A model generated the notes under the pieces. That model saw only the letters and a list, made by a program, of their open reading frames with translations. It did no database searches and was not told where the DNA came from. The translations under genes and the position numbers were made by a program. Shown one piece after another: positions 7,815-16,918 of a stretch of 64,000 bases of DNA. The first letter of the stretch is position 1. The number at the start of each line of letters is the position of its first letter. Source of the DNA: Zoogloeaceae bacterium (GTDB lineage Bacteria; Pseudomonadota; Gammaproteobacteria; Burkholderiales; Rhodocyclaceae); contig JACKMA010000005.1 in NCBI GenBank assembly GCA_024235635.1, positions 252,118-316,117 of the forward strand, written 5' to 3'.

Positions 7815-10800
7815 ATGGTGATCTCCGAGATCTGCATCCGACGGCCGGTGTTTGCCACCGTGCTGTCGCTGGCGGTGGTGCTGATCGGCCTGGTGTCGTG
7901 GACGCGGCTCACGATCCGTGAGTATCCGAATATCGACGAGCCGGTGGTGACGGTGCGTACCACCTACAAGGGGGCCAGCCCGGACATCATCGAATCGCAA
8001 GTGACGAAGCCGATGGAGGATTCGCTGGCGGGTATCGAGGGTGTGGACGTGCTGTCGTCGATCAGCCGCCAGGAAGAGAGTCAGATCACGATCAAGTTCC
8101 GCCTCGAACGAGATCCGGACGGCGCAGCGGCCGATGTGCGGGACCGCGTGTCGCGGGTCCGCAACCGCCTGCCCCAGGACGTCGACGAGCCGGTCATCGC
8201 CAAGGTCGAGGCCGATGCCAATCCCATTATCTATCTCGCCTTCTCGTCCGACCGGCATTCTGCCCTCGAGGTCACCGACGTCGCCAGCCGGATCGTCAAG
8301 CCGAGGCTGCAGACGCTGCCCGGTGCGGCCGACGTGCGGGTATTCGGTGAGCGCAAGTACTCGATGCGAATCTGGCTCGACCGTCAGCGGCTGGCCGCCT
8401 TCGGGCTGACGCCGCAGGACGTCGAGGGCGCGCTGCGCAACCAGAATGTCGAAGTCCCGGCCGGCCGCATCGAGAGCGCCGACCGGGAGTTCTCGGTAGT
8501 CGCGCGCACCGATCTGACGACGCCCGGGCAGTTCGAGGCGGTGGTCGTGCGTGAGCCGCAGAGCGCCGACGGCTACCCCATCCGGATCCGAGACGTCGGT
8601 CGGGTCGAGATCGGTGCCGAATCGGAGCGGACCTCGGCCCGCTTCAAGGGGCGGCCCGCCGTCGCGCTCGGGCTGATCAAGCAGAGCACCGCCAACCCGC
8701 TGACGCTGTCGCACGCGCTACGTGAGGAACTGCCGAACATCGTTGCCGATCTGCCCGAGGGCATGCGGGTGGACATCGCCAACGACTACACGGTATTCAT
8801 CGACCGCTCGATCAATGCGGTCTTCATGACGATCGGCGAGGCCGTGGCGCTGGTGGCGGTGATCATCTTCGTCTTCCTGCGCAACTGGCGGGCAATGCTG
8901 ATCCCGATGGTGACGATACCGGTGTCGCTGATCGGAGCCTTCGCATTGATGCTGGCCTTCGGCTTCTCGATCAATACGCTGACGCTGCTGGCATTGGTAC
9001 TGGCGGTCGGCATGGTGGTGGACGATGCCATCGTCGTGCTCGAGAACATCTACCGCCACGTCGAGGACGGCATGCCGCGGATTCATGCGGCGCTGACCGG
9101 TGCCCGCGAGATCGGATTCGCCGTGGTGGCGATGACGATCACGCTGGCTGCGGTCTATGCACCGGTGGCCTTCATGACAGGGCGCACCGGCAAGCTGTTC
9201 ACCGAATTCGCATTGACGCTGGCGGGCGCGGTGATCGTTTCCGGTTTCGTCGCGCTGACCCTGTCGCCGATGATGTGTTCGGTGATGCTCCGCCACGCGG
9301 CGCGTCATGGCCGACTGTACAATCTGGTCGAGCGTTTCTTCGACGGCATGACCCAAGGCTATCGGGCCCTGCTCGGCCTTGCGCTGAAGGCACGCTGGCT
9401 GGTAATGCTGGTGTTCGTCGGTGTCGCGGGGGCCTCGTGGAGCCTGCTCGGCCTGCTCAAGACCGAGCTCTCACCGGTTGAGGACCGTGGCTTCATCATC
9501 GGCGTCTTCAGCGGTCCGGAAGGCGCGACCCTCGATTTCATGGACCGGTACGCACGGCAGCTCGAGAACATCTATGCCGGCACGCCGGAGGTCACCCGAT
9601 ATTTCATGGTGTCGGGCAGCCCGACCGTGTCGCAGGGCATCTCCTTCGCCGGCCTGGCCGACTGGAATGAGCGCGACATCCGCTCCACCCGGCTCGCCAA
9701 GGAACTCTTTCCCAAGTTCGCGGCGGTGCCCGGTGTGCTGGCCTTCCCGGTGACGCCGCCGTCGCTCGGTCAGAGCGCGCGCAATCGACCGATCAATTTC
9801 GTCATCGTGACCTCTGCGAGCTACGAGGAACTGCAGCAATTCACCGAGCGACTGCTCGACGTGGTGGCCGACAACCCTGGCCTGGTGGCCGTCGACACCG
9901 ACCTCAAGCTGACCAAGCCGGAGCTGGCGGTGAAGATCGATCGCGACAAGGCGACCGATCTCGGTGTTTCGGTCGAGGCGGTCGGTCGCACGCTCGAGAC
10001 CATGCTCGGCGGCCGGCAGGTGACGCGTTTCAAGCGCGACGCCGAGCAGTACGAGGTGATCGTGCAGGTCGCGCCCGGCGACCGCCGCGACCCGCGGGAC
10101 ATCCGCGACATCTTCGTGCGCAACCGCGATGGCGAGATGCTGCCGCTGGCCGGCATGCTGAAGGTGGATGAAACGGTCGCGCCGCGCGAACTCAACCACT
10201 TCGCCCAGCGACGCGCGGTGACGCTGACCGCCAACCTGGCACCCGAATACACCATGGGCGAAGCGCTGGGCTTCCTGGAGGATGCCGCGGCCCGATTGCT
10301 GCCAGCCGGCTATGCGGTCGACTACAACGGCCAGACCCGTGAATTCAAGACCACGTCGGCCGGCCTGGCACTGACCTTCGTGCTGGCGCTGGCCTTCATC
10401 TACCTGGTGCTGGCCGCCCAGTTCGAAAGCTTTCGTGATCCGCTGATCATCATGCTGACGGTGCCGTTGTCGATGACTGGCGCCCTGGCCGCGCTCTATG
10501 TCACCGGTGGCACGCTCAACGTCTACAGTCAGATCGGCCTGGTCACCCTGGTCGGGCTGATCACCAAGCACGGCATCCTGATCGTCGAATTTGCCAATCA
10601 GTTGCGCGAGCAGGGCAGGGCACTGGCCGAAGCCGTGGTCGAGGCCGCCGTGCTGCGCTTGCGCCCGATCCTGATGACCACCGGCGCGATGGTGCTCGGG
10701 GCTGTGCCGCTGGCGCTGGCATCCGGTGCCGGCGCCGAGAGCCGCCAGCAGATCGGCTGGGTGATCGTCGGCGGCATGCTGCTCGGCACGCTGCTGACGC

Positions 10801-10889
10801 TGTTCGTCGTGCCGACCGTCTACACGCTGCTGGCGCGCCGCCAGCGCGAAGAATCGCCCGCGATCGGCGACGCAGCGAGCGCAGCCTGA
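7815..10889 (+). CDS. RND multidrug efflux transporter permease (HAE1 type)
   Basis: A proton-driven trimeric inner-membrane pump exporting hydrophobic compounds. It is 1024 residues long, as usual. It begins SEICIRRPVFATVLSLAVV with TM1, then a periplasmic porter domain (RLTIREYPNIDEPVVTV). TM2-6 contain LALVLAVGMVVDDAIVVLEN, the TM4 segment with the proton-relay aspartate pair. The second porter loop has GGRQVTRFKRD, and TM7-12 include GLVTLVGLITKHGILIVEFAN. The Asp-Asp relay is intact, so the pump should be active. It ends one base before the convergent metallophosphoesterase stop. The substrate range cannot be inferred. With the adaptor it makes a two-gene operon lacking the outer-membrane partner. 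Confidence 0.95.
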   Translation: MVISEICIRRPVFATVLSLAVVLIGLVSWTRLTIREYPNIDEPVVTVRTTYKGASPDIIESQVTKPMEDSLAGIEGVDVLSSISRQEESQITIKFRLERDPDGAAADVRDRVSRVRNRLPQDVDEPVIAKVEADANPIIYLAFSSDRHSALEVTDVASRIVKPRLQTLPGAADVRVFGERKYSMRIWLDRQRLAAFGLTPQDVEGALRNQNVEVPAGRIESADREFSVVARTDLTTPGQFEAVVVREPQSADGYPIRIRDVGRVEIGAESERTSARFKGRPAVALGLIKQSTANPLTLSHALREELPNIVADLPEGMRVDIANDYTVFIDRSINAVFMTIGEAVALVAVIIFVFLRNWRAMLIPMVTIPVSLIGAFALMLAFGFSINTLTLLALVLAVGMVVDDAIVVLENIYRHVEDGMPRIHAALTGAREIGFAVVAMTITLAAVYAPVAFMTGRTGKLFTEFALTLAGAVIVSGFVALTLSPMMCSVMLRHAARHGRLYNLVERFFDGMTQGYRALLGLALKARWLVMLVFVGVAGASWSLLGLLKTELSPVEDRGFIIGVFSGPEGATLDFMDRYARQLENIYAGTPEVTRYFMVSGSPTVSQGISFAGLADWNERDIRSTRLAKELFPKFAAVPGVLAFPVTPPSLGQSARNRPINFVIVTSASYEELQQFTERLLDVVADNPGLVAVDTDLKLTKPELAVKIDRDKATDLGVSVEAVGRTLETMLGGRQVTRFKRDAEQYEVIVQVAPGDRRDPRDIRDIFVRNRDGEMLPLAGMLKVDETVAPRELNHFAQRRAVTLTANLAPEYTMGEALGFLEDAAARLLPAGYAVDYNGQTREFKTTSAGLALTFVLALAFIYLVLAAQFESFRDPLIIMLTVPLSMTGALAALYVTGGTLNVYSQIGLVTLVGLITKHGILIVEFANQLREQGRALAEAVVEAAVLRLRPILMTTGAMVLGAVPLALASGAGAESRQQIGWVIVGGMLLGTLLTLFVVPTVYTLLARRQREESPAIGDAASAA

Positions 10890-10890
10890 A

Positions 10891-11745
10891 TCAGGCGGCT
10901 TCGTCGTCGTCGAGGTCCGGTTCGATCTCGCGCCAGTGATTGTCGCGCTGGCGGCAGAAGTGGCGGCCGCTGACCCGACGGAAGCGCTCGGTATCCGGCG
11001 TCCGGCGCCACGGCGACAGCGTGATCGCATCCTCGCACAAGTCGACGCAGACGAAGGACTCGCCGGACGTCTCGCAGCGCGGCGAAGTCGGCGTCGCCGC
11101 CACGCAGCCGACGATGCAGCGCAGGCCCTCGTTGTGCAGGATGCCGATGCGCGTCTGGTGAAGATGGCCGCATAGCAGCAGATCCACGAGACCGTCCGCG
11201 CACAGGATCTCGAGCGCCCGGCGGGCGCCGCGCATGCCTTCGCGGCCGTCTTCGCTGAGGTCGTCGAACGGGTGGTGGGTGGCGACCACCCGGATCTGGC
11301 AGGACTGGGCGCCCGCCAGAAATTCCGCTGCGGCGTTGGCCTGGGCGTCGGCGATGCGGCCGGAACGCCAGGCCGAAGGGTCGGTGCTGTCGAGGAAGGC
11401 GATGCGCGCGAGATCGCTTTCGACCCGTGGTTCGGTATGGGCCGAAACATAGCGCCGGTAGTCTCGCAGCGGATCGATCAGACGCCGCCACGGCATTACC
11501 GGCAGATCGTGATTGCCGGGCGTCGCCAGCCAGGGCACCTGAACGCTGTCGAGAAACTCGCGTGCGGCGCGCAGTTGTTCGGGCCGACCGCGCTGGGTGA
11601 GGTCGCCGGTGGTCACCAGCAGCGACGGGTTGAGCGCGCGCAGGGCCTCCCGCAGGGCATCGAGGGCGCCGTCGGACTGGGCACCGAAATGCAGGTCGGA
11701 AATGTGAATCAGGCGCAGATTCTGCGCCCGCGACTCCTGCTCCAT
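10891..11745 (-). CDS. metallophosphoesterase (class III cyclic-nucleotide phosphodiesterase/CpdA-like)
   Basis: A dinuclear-metal phosphoesterase. The motifs run in order: LIHISDLHFG (D-x-H), VTTGDLTQRG (GD), TPGNHDLP (GNHD), ATHHPF and LCGHLHQTR (GHLH). The C-terminus is acidic (DLDDDEAA). The open frame reaches 11820, but MEQESRAQNLRLIHISDLHF from 11745 gives the expected short lead-in to motif I and 284 residues. The family includes cAMP phosphodiesterase CpdA, but many members act on other phosphodiesters, so the substrate is open. It converges with the RND pump. The two stop codons sit in the palindrome GCCTGA-A-TCAGGC. It is divergent from the membrane protein gene that follows. Confidence 0.87.
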   Translation of the reverse strand: MEQESRAQNLRLIHISDLHFGAQSDGALDALREALRALNPSLLVTTGDLTQRGRPEQLRAAREFLDSVQVPWLATPGNHDLPVMPWRRLIDPLRDYRRYVSAHTEPRVESDLARIAFLDSTDPSAWRSGRIADAQANAAAEFLAGAQSCQIRVVATHHPFDDLSEDGREGMRGARRALEILCADGLVDLLLCGHLHQTRIGILHNEGLRCIVGCVAATPTSPRCETSGESFVCVDLCEDAITLSPWRRTPDTERFRRVSGRHFCRQRDNHWREIEPDLDDDEAA

Positions 11746-11855
11746 CCAAGGGCTCCGGATCGGCGAATCGGCCGGCGACGGGTAAGAGACAATATTGGGG
11801 GCGCGACGGCGCATTTGCAACGGGGTGGAAGGTGTGCCGGCCTAAACTGTCGGTC

Positions 11856-13169
11856 ATGCAATCCCGAGTCGTCACTCGCGCTGCTTCGGCGCTGTTGATC
11901 CTGATGGCTTCACTGGCCGCAGCGCATGGCGCGGGCGCGCCGGTCGCCGCCTGGCCGGCGGGGCTGGCGGCATGGGCGGCTGGTGCCCTGCTGTGGCCGC
12001 GGCTCGATCCCCGGCAGCGCCGCCAGGTGGCATGGCTGATCGGCATCGGCCTGCTGACGCTCGTGGTCGGCGCCGCGCTCGGCGTGCGCGGCGCCTGGCT
12101 CGGGGTGTTGACCCAGAATAATGCCTTGCTCGGCATGCTGGTCGGCGTCAGCTTTCTGCAACTGGTCGGCCTGGGCAGCGACGAAGGGCGGCTGCCGCGC
12201 GGTCGGGGCGCGCTGTGGCGGACCCTGGCCGGCGTCCACCTGTTCGGTGCCGTGATCAACCTGTCCGCGGTATTCATCATGGGCGACCGCATGTCGGCAG
12301 CCGGCCGGCCGCTCGAGTTGCGACAGGCGGCACTGCTGGTGCGCGGCTTCCTCGCCGCGGCCATGTGGTCGCCGTTCTTCGCCGCGGTGGCCGTCGCCCT
12401 CACCTACGCACCGGGCAGCACCTTGCTCGGCGTGGTCGCTGCTGGGGCGCCGTTCGCACTGTTGCTGCTGGCGCTCGCGGGTTACCGCCTCGAGCGCGAA
12501 CTGGGCGCCGGGACGAGTGGTTTCGTCGGCTATCCGATGCACGTCGCGGCGCTGTGGCTGCCGGTGGTGCTGGCGGTGACGGTCGCGGCCGGCCGCCAGT
12601 GGTTGCCGGGCTGGACCGCGCTGGCGGTGATCACCGTGGCGGCACCGGCGATCGCGGTGCTCGCCAGCCTGTTTCGGCATGGTCCGGTCGACACGCTGCG
12701 GCGGGTCGGTGACCAGGCCGCCACCCGATTGCCGGCGATGTCCGGCGAACTCGCGCTGTTCCTGGCGGCCGCGGTCTTTGCCTCCGGTCTGCAATCCTTG
12801 ATCTCTGCCAGCGGCCACTGGCTGCCGTTCGCGCATTTCGGTGCACTGCAGGCTGCGCTCGTCCTGGGCGCAATGATCGGCGCAGCGTTGATCGGCGTCC
12901 ACGCGGTGATCTCGATCTCGCTGGTGTCGGCCTGGCTGTCGCCGATCGCGCCGGACCCGGTTCTGCTGGCGACGATCTTCAGCCAGTCGTGGGCCGTCGG
13001 TCTGGCGGTCAGTCCGTTGTCGGGCATTCACCTGGCACTGCAGGGACGCTACGGCCTGCCGGCGGCGGCAATGGCGCGGGCCAATGCGGCCTATGGCCTG
13101 CGCGCCTACGGCCTGGCGGCACTATGGCTCGCGGCGATCGCCTGGTGGCGCGGCGTCGCGCTCTATTGA
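11856..13169 (+). CDS. polytopic inner-membrane protein of unknown function
   Basis: I do not recognise this gene with certainty. The product (437 residues from the ATG, or 445 from an in-frame GTG at 11832 that has a GGAA-type ribosome site) is almost wholly hydrophobic, with about 11-12 predicted membrane helices spread over its length. It has a polar break near residues 95-115 (GSDEGRLPRGRGALW). HLFGAVINLSAVFIMGDRM resembles helix-break motifs of ion-transporter superfamily permeases, and the C-terminal third has SQSWAVGLAVSPLSGIHL. No soluble domain or signal peptide is present. It stands alone between the divergent phosphoesterase and convergent miaA. A transporter is plausible but is inference only. 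Confidence 0.75.
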   Translation: MQSRVVTRAASALLILMASLAAAHGAGAPVAAWPAGLAAWAAGALLWPRLDPRQRRQVAWLIGIGLLTLVVGAALGVRGAWLGVLTQNNALLGMLVGVSFLQLVGLGSDEGRLPRGRGALWRTLAGVHLFGAVINLSAVFIMGDRMSAAGRPLELRQAALLVRGFLAAAMWSPFFAAVAVALTYAPGSTLLGVVAAGAPFALLLLALAGYRLERELGAGTSGFVGYPMHVAALWLPVVLAVTVAAGRQWLPGWTALAVITVAAPAIAVLASLFRHGPVDTLRRVGDQAATRLPAMSGELALFLAAAVFASGLQSLISASGHWLPFAHFGALQAALVLGAMIGAALIGVHAVISISLVSAWLSPIAPDPVLLATIFSQSWAVGLAVSPLSGIHLALQGRYGLPAAAMARANAAYGLRAYGLAALWLAAIAWWRGVALY

Positions 13170-14117
13170 CTCACGGGCGAAGCGCACGACCGCATCGGCG
13201 AGATTCGGTGCCAGGCAATCGAACTCCCGCATCTCCGGCCAGCCTTCGCGGAACTGGCGGAGCCAGGTGAGCTGGCGCTTGGCCAGCTGTCGGGTGGCGA
13301 CGATGCCGCGCTCGCGCAGCGCCCGACGATCCAGCCGGCCTTCCAGATGGTCCCAGGCCTGGCGATAGCCGACACAGCGCATCGAGGGCAGTTCCGGCGC
13401 CAGCCGGTAGCGGCCGCGCAACGCCTGCAACTCGTGCACCAGACCGGCGGCCAGCATCGCGTCGAAACGCTCTGCGATCCGACGATGGAGCACTTCCCGG
13501 CTTGACGGTGCCAGCGCGATGGAGACCGGACGGAACGGCAGCGGGTGATCGCTCCGACGGGCGTAGGCATCTGCCAGCGGGCGACCGGTGAGCCGCACGA
13601 TCTCGAGCGCGCGCTGGATGCGCTGCGCGTCGGTCGGCTGCAGGCGCGCGGCGGCGGCCGCATCGAGGCTGGCCAGTTCCGCGTGCATCGCCGGCCAGCC
13701 GCGGCGGGACGCCTGCCGGTCGATTTCGCCACGCAAGCCGGTGTCCGCTCGCGGCAGATCCGACAGCCCGTCGCGCAGGGCCTTGAAATAGAGCATGGTG
13801 CCGCCGGCCAGCAGCGGAATGCGGCCGCGCCGGGTGATCGCCGCGATCAGCGCCAGCGCATCTTTGGCGAAGCGCGCCGCCGAGTAGCTGTCTTCGGGGC
13901 TTATGATGTCGATCAGGTGGTGTGGGCAGACGGCTCGCTCGGCCGCGCTGGGCTTGGCCGTGCCGATGTCCATGTCGCGATAGACCAGCGCCGAGTCCAC
14001 GCTGACGATCTCCACCGGCAGCCGCTCCGCGATAGCCAGGGCGCATGCGGTCTTGCCGCTTGCGGTCGGGCCGAGGACCAGCAATGCGGCCGGGGTCTCG
14101 GATGAGAGGGCAGACAT
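13122..14117 (-). CDS. miaA: tRNA dimethylallyltransferase
   Basis: Adds the isopentenyl group to A37 of tRNAs that read codons beginning with U. The 331-residue product begins MSALSSETPAALLVLGPTAS with the P-loop GPTASGKT. SVDSALVYRDMDIGTAKPS (DMAPP site with the catalytic aspartate), PHHLIDI, LLAGGTMLYFKAL, DAQRIQRALEI and MRCVGYRQAW follow. The ATG at 14117 is chosen because the P-loop then starts at about residue 16. The same frame stays open upstream to 14609, but that part lies antisense to the TraB gene and has no family similarity. Its ATG overlaps the ATG of the divergent TraB-family gene (shared CATG). The 3' end overlaps the membrane protein gene by 48 bases, convergently. hfq does not follow. 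Confidence 0.95.
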   Translation of the reverse strand: MSALSSETPAALLVLGPTASGKTACALAIAERLPVEIVSVDSALVYRDMDIGTAKPSAAERAVCPHHLIDIISPEDSYSAARFAKDALALIAAITRRGRIPLLAGGTMLYFKALRDGLSDLPRADTGLRGEIDRQASRRGWPAMHAELASLDAAAAARLQPTDAQRIQRALEIVRLTGRPLADAYARRSDHPLPFRPVSIALAPSSREVLHRRIAERFDAMLAAGLVHELQALRGRYRLAPELPSMRCVGYRQAWDHLEGRLDRRALRERGIVATRQLAKRQLTWLRQFREGWPEMREFDCLAPNLADAVVRFARESIERDAAPPGDRREP

Positions 14118-15012
14118 GGCAGGGATTGTATCGGCGACACGGTCATTGGTCGCGCTGCTGACGAGCTTCGGCCTGTGGCATGCCGGCGCGGCACTTGCCG
14201 ACGGTTTGCTGTGGCAGGTGCGTGATCGCGACGGTGCGGTGTGCGGACATCTGTTCGGCACGCTGCATCTGTGTGATCGCGGCTGTTTTCCGCTGCCGCA
14301 GACGGTGTTGTCGGCCTTCGACGCGGCCGGGATGCTGGTGCTCGAACTCGATCCGGACGCGCCCGGACTGGGCGAAGCCTTGAGCGCCGCCGGCCGCCTG
14401 CCGCCCGGCGAGCGGCTCGACCGGTTGCTGCCAGCGGGCGGCGCCGAGCGCCTGGCGCAGGCTTTCGCCGTGGTCGGCATCGACCCGTCGCCAATGCAGG
14501 GCATGCGGCCGTGGCTGGCCGGTACCGTGCTCGCAGTGGCCGCTGCCTCGAAGGCCGGGTTCGATGCCCGCTTCGGCATCGAACCGTGGCTGGCCGAACG
14601 GGCACGCAAGCGGGGGATCGGATTGGTGCCGCTAGAGACCGTCGAGCGTCAGATCGCGGCCTTGTCCGGTGCCGGGCTGGCGGCCCAGCTCGAATCCCTT
14701 CGCCAGACCGTCGACATGATCATCGACGACGAGGTCCGCGACTATTTCGAACGCGTCCGCGATGCCTGGCGCAGCGGCGACGCCGACGCCTTGCTGGCGA
14801 TGATGGACGAAGGCGCCGACCCGGCGCTGATGGCGCCGATGACCGAAGCCGTGATTCATCGGCGAAACCGGGAAATGGCGGGTCGCATCGCTGGCTTCGG
14901 ATGCGGGCCTTCGCCGTATTTCGCCGCGGTCGGCGGTGCCCACTTCGGCGGCGAGTTCAGTCTGGTGCGCGAACTGGAACGGGCCGGGCGGGTCGTCGTC
15001 CAGGTCCCGTAG
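14116..15012 (+). CDS. TraB/GumN family protein, secreted
   Basis: A 298-residue protein of the TraB/GumN (Tiki-like) family, a fold related to erythromycin-esterase/metallopeptidase proteins. A signal peptide is likely: basic start, hydrophobic SLVALLTSFGLWHAGAALA, cleavage near ALA-DG around residue 30. Family landmarks are the N-terminal GHLFGTLHLCD (the GT-H motif), the LVLELDPDAP strand, the central FGIEPWLAERARKRG, and the C-terminal FAAVGGAHFGGEFSLVRELE (G-x-H-x-x-G motif). GAGAGGG-like GAGAGGG bases at 14104-14110 sit five bases before the ATG at 14116 and decide this start. It lies between mutL and miaA on the opposite strand. Its exact enzymatic activity is unknown. Confidence 0.86.
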   Translation: MAGIVSATRSLVALLTSFGLWHAGAALADGLLWQVRDRDGAVCGHLFGTLHLCDRGCFPLPQTVLSAFDAAGMLVLELDPDAPGLGEALSAAGRLPPGERLDRLLPAGGAERLAQAFAVVGIDPSPMQGMRPWLAGTVLAVAAASKAGFDARFGIEPWLAERARKRGIGLVPLETVERQIAALSGAGLAAQLESLRQTVDMIIDDEVRDYFERVRDAWRSGDADALLAMMDEGADPALMAPMTEAVIHRRNREMAGRIAGFGCGPSPYFAAVGGAHFGGEFSLVRELERAGRVVVQVP

Positions 15013-15023
15013 CAAGCCGGCCG

Positions 15024-16805
15024 TTACTGACCCCGCATGAAGAAGCGGTCGAGCTCTGCCAGTGAGAGTCGGGTCCAGGTCGGTCGCCCGTGGTTGCACT
15101 GGTCGGCACGCTCGGTGTGTTCCATGTCGCGCAACAGTGCGTTCATCTCCGGAATCGTGAGCTGACGGTTGGCACGCACGGCGCCGTGGCAGGCCATCGT
15201 CGCGAGCAATTCGTTACGCCGCGCAGCGACGACTTGCGAGGCCGGGAAATCGTGCAATTCCTCGAGCAAGGCATGCATCAGCTCGTCCACCGATGCACGC
15301 GCCAGCAGGGCCGGCACCGATCGCACGGCCAGTTCGGCGGGGCCCGCGGCGGCGACCTCGAACCCCATCGACTGCAGTGAGTCGTGGTGGGCTTCGGCTG
15401 TCGCCATCTCGCGCGCGCTGGCGCCGAACACCGCCGGGATCAGCAGCCGCTGGACCGCCGGCAAGCCGTCGAGCACCGTCTTCAGGCGCTCGTAGAGGAT
15501 GCGCTCGTGCGCGGCATGCATGTCCACCAGCACCAGACCCTCCGCGTTCTGGGCGAGCACGTAGATGCCGTGCAACTGGGCCAGTGCGAAACCGAGCGGC
15601 GGCGATTCGGTCGGATCGACGGCGGGCATTGCGGGACCCGCACGCGTCGCGTCGCCGCGCGCGACTGCAGCGAATTCGAAATAGGACCGGCTCGCCGAGT
15701 CCATCGCCAGCCGGGCCTGGCCCGCCGGCAGCGGACGGTCGCTTGTCCAGGCGTCACCAGCGAATGGCGGCAGCGCGTCGGCGGGCAGCGCCGGACGCGC
15801 ACCGAGACCGGATGCGGGCGCGGCTGCCGCGCCGCCGGCGAGGGTACGTCGCAGTGCGTGCAACACGAACTGATGAATCGCGCGCGATTCGCGGAATCGC
15901 ACCTCGATCTTGGCGGGATGCACATTGACATCGACCGCTGACGGATCGAGCTCGAGAAACAGCACGAATGCCGGGTGGCGACTGCCGTGCAGGATGTCTG
16001 CGTAGGCTTCGCGCAGCGCATGACTGATCAGCTTGTCGCGCACGAACCGCCCATTGACGAAGAAGTACTGGGCGTCCCGGCTGCTGCGCGAATAGGCGGG
16101 CTGGGAGGCCATGCCGTGGAGTCGCAATGGTCCGGCGTTGGCCTCGATCGCGCGCGCCTGTTCGACGAAATCGTCGCCCATCAGTGCGCGTATGCGCCGT
16201 GCGGCGTCCCCGATCGCCAGGCGGTGGGTGACGCGACCATTGTGGGCGAGCTTCATCGCCAGATCCGGGTGGGCCAGCGCGATCCGCCGGAAGGCTTCGT
16301 CGCAATGGGCGTACTCAGTGGCGTCGGTCTTCAGGAACTTCCGTCGCGCAGGCGTGTTGTAGTAGAGGTCGGCCACGTCGACGACGGTGCCCTCGGTCAG
16401 CGCGGCCGGCTGCGCTTCGCGTCGGCCGCCCTCGATTTTCCAGGCGTGGGATTCACCGTGTGCCCGGCTGGTGATGACAAGTCGCGTGACGCCGGCGATC
16501 GCGGCCAGCGCCTCGCCGCGGAATCCCATCGTGCCGACGTGTTCGAGATCGTCGAGGCTCGCGATCTTCGAGGTTGCATGACGGGCCAGCGCCAACGGCA
16601 ATTCGGCAGGCGGGATGCCGCAACCGTCGTCGGACACGCGAATGCGCCGGACGCCACCCTGCTCGAGCTGCACTTCGATGCTGCGGCCGCCGGCATCGAC
16701 CGCATTTTCGAGCAATTCCTTCAATACCGAGGCCGGTCGCTCGACCACTTCACCGGCGGCGATCTGGTTGATCAGAAGATCGGGAAGCTGCTGGATCGAG
16801 CGCAT
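15024..16805 (-). CDS. mutL: DNA mismatch repair protein MutL, with endonuclease motif
   Basis: Couples MutS mismatch recognition to downstream repair. The 593-residue product has the GHKL ATPase head: IAAGEVVERPASVLKELLEN at about residues 20-40, DDGCGIP, TMGFRGEALAAI and NTPARRKF. A linker of variable sequence spans about 330-400, followed by the dimerisation domain. Residues 428-439 read DMHAAHERILYE, fitting the MutL endonuclease consensus DQHA(x)2E(x)4E, and ACHGAVRA and CNHGRPT match the partner zinc-site motifs. E. coli MutL lacks these. The start at 16805 (MRSIQQLPD) replaces a longer frame to 16862. It is transcribed toward miaA, but the TraB gene intervenes on the other strand. Confidence 0.95.
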   Translation of the reverse strand: MRSIQQLPDLLINQIAAGEVVERPASVLKELLENAVDAGGRSIEVQLEQGGVRRIRVSDDGCGIPPAELPLALARHATSKIASLDDLEHVGTMGFRGEALAAIAGVTRLVITSRAHGESHAWKIEGGRREAQPAALTEGTVVDVADLYYNTPARRKFLKTDATEYAHCDEAFRRIALAHPDLAMKLAHNGRVTHRLAIGDAARRIRALMGDDFVEQARAIEANAGPLRLHGMASQPAYSRSSRDAQYFFVNGRFVRDKLISHALREAYADILHGSRHPAFVLFLELDPSAVDVNVHPAKIEVRFRESRAIHQFVLHALRRTLAGGAAAAPASGLGARPALPADALPPFAGDAWTSDRPLPAGQARLAMDSASRSYFEFAAVARGDATRAGPAMPAVDPTESPPLGFALAQLHGIYVLAQNAEGLVLVDMHAAHERILYERLKTVLDGLPAVQRLLIPAVFGASAREMATAEAHHDSLQSMGFEVAAAGPAELAVRSVPALLARASVDELMHALLEELHDFPASQVVAARRNELLATMACHGAVRANRQLTIPEMNALLRDMEHTERADQCNHGRPTWTRLSLAELDRFFMRGQ

Positions 16806-16883
16806 CGCCGGATTATATCGTCGAGCGACCGGGCCTTCGCTGTTGCGCTGCGCAATTACCACGGCGCCCGTGGCGCTCTCGGG

Positions 16884-16889
16884 TAAAAT
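16884..16889 (+). promoter_or_regulatory. candidate -10 box upstream of dedA
   Basis: TAAAAT in the GC-rich spacer between divergent mutL and dedA, 29 bases before the dedA ATG. No clear -35 hexamer is visible. The same hexamer stands before purM. Confidence 0.27.
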
Positions 16890-16918
16890 GCCATGTTCGA
16901 CCTTCCGGCCCCGATCGC

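Noticed and set aside
6699..8714. 671-codon reverse frame over the RND adaptor and pump
   Set aside because: Antisense to two well-supported genes, with low-complexity Arg/Asp/His-rich content.
10885..10897. Palindrome GCCTGA-A-TCAGGC at the RND/phosphoesterase junction as a bidirectional terminator
   Set aside because: It is a six-base arm made mostly of the two convergent stop codons and lacks T-runs.
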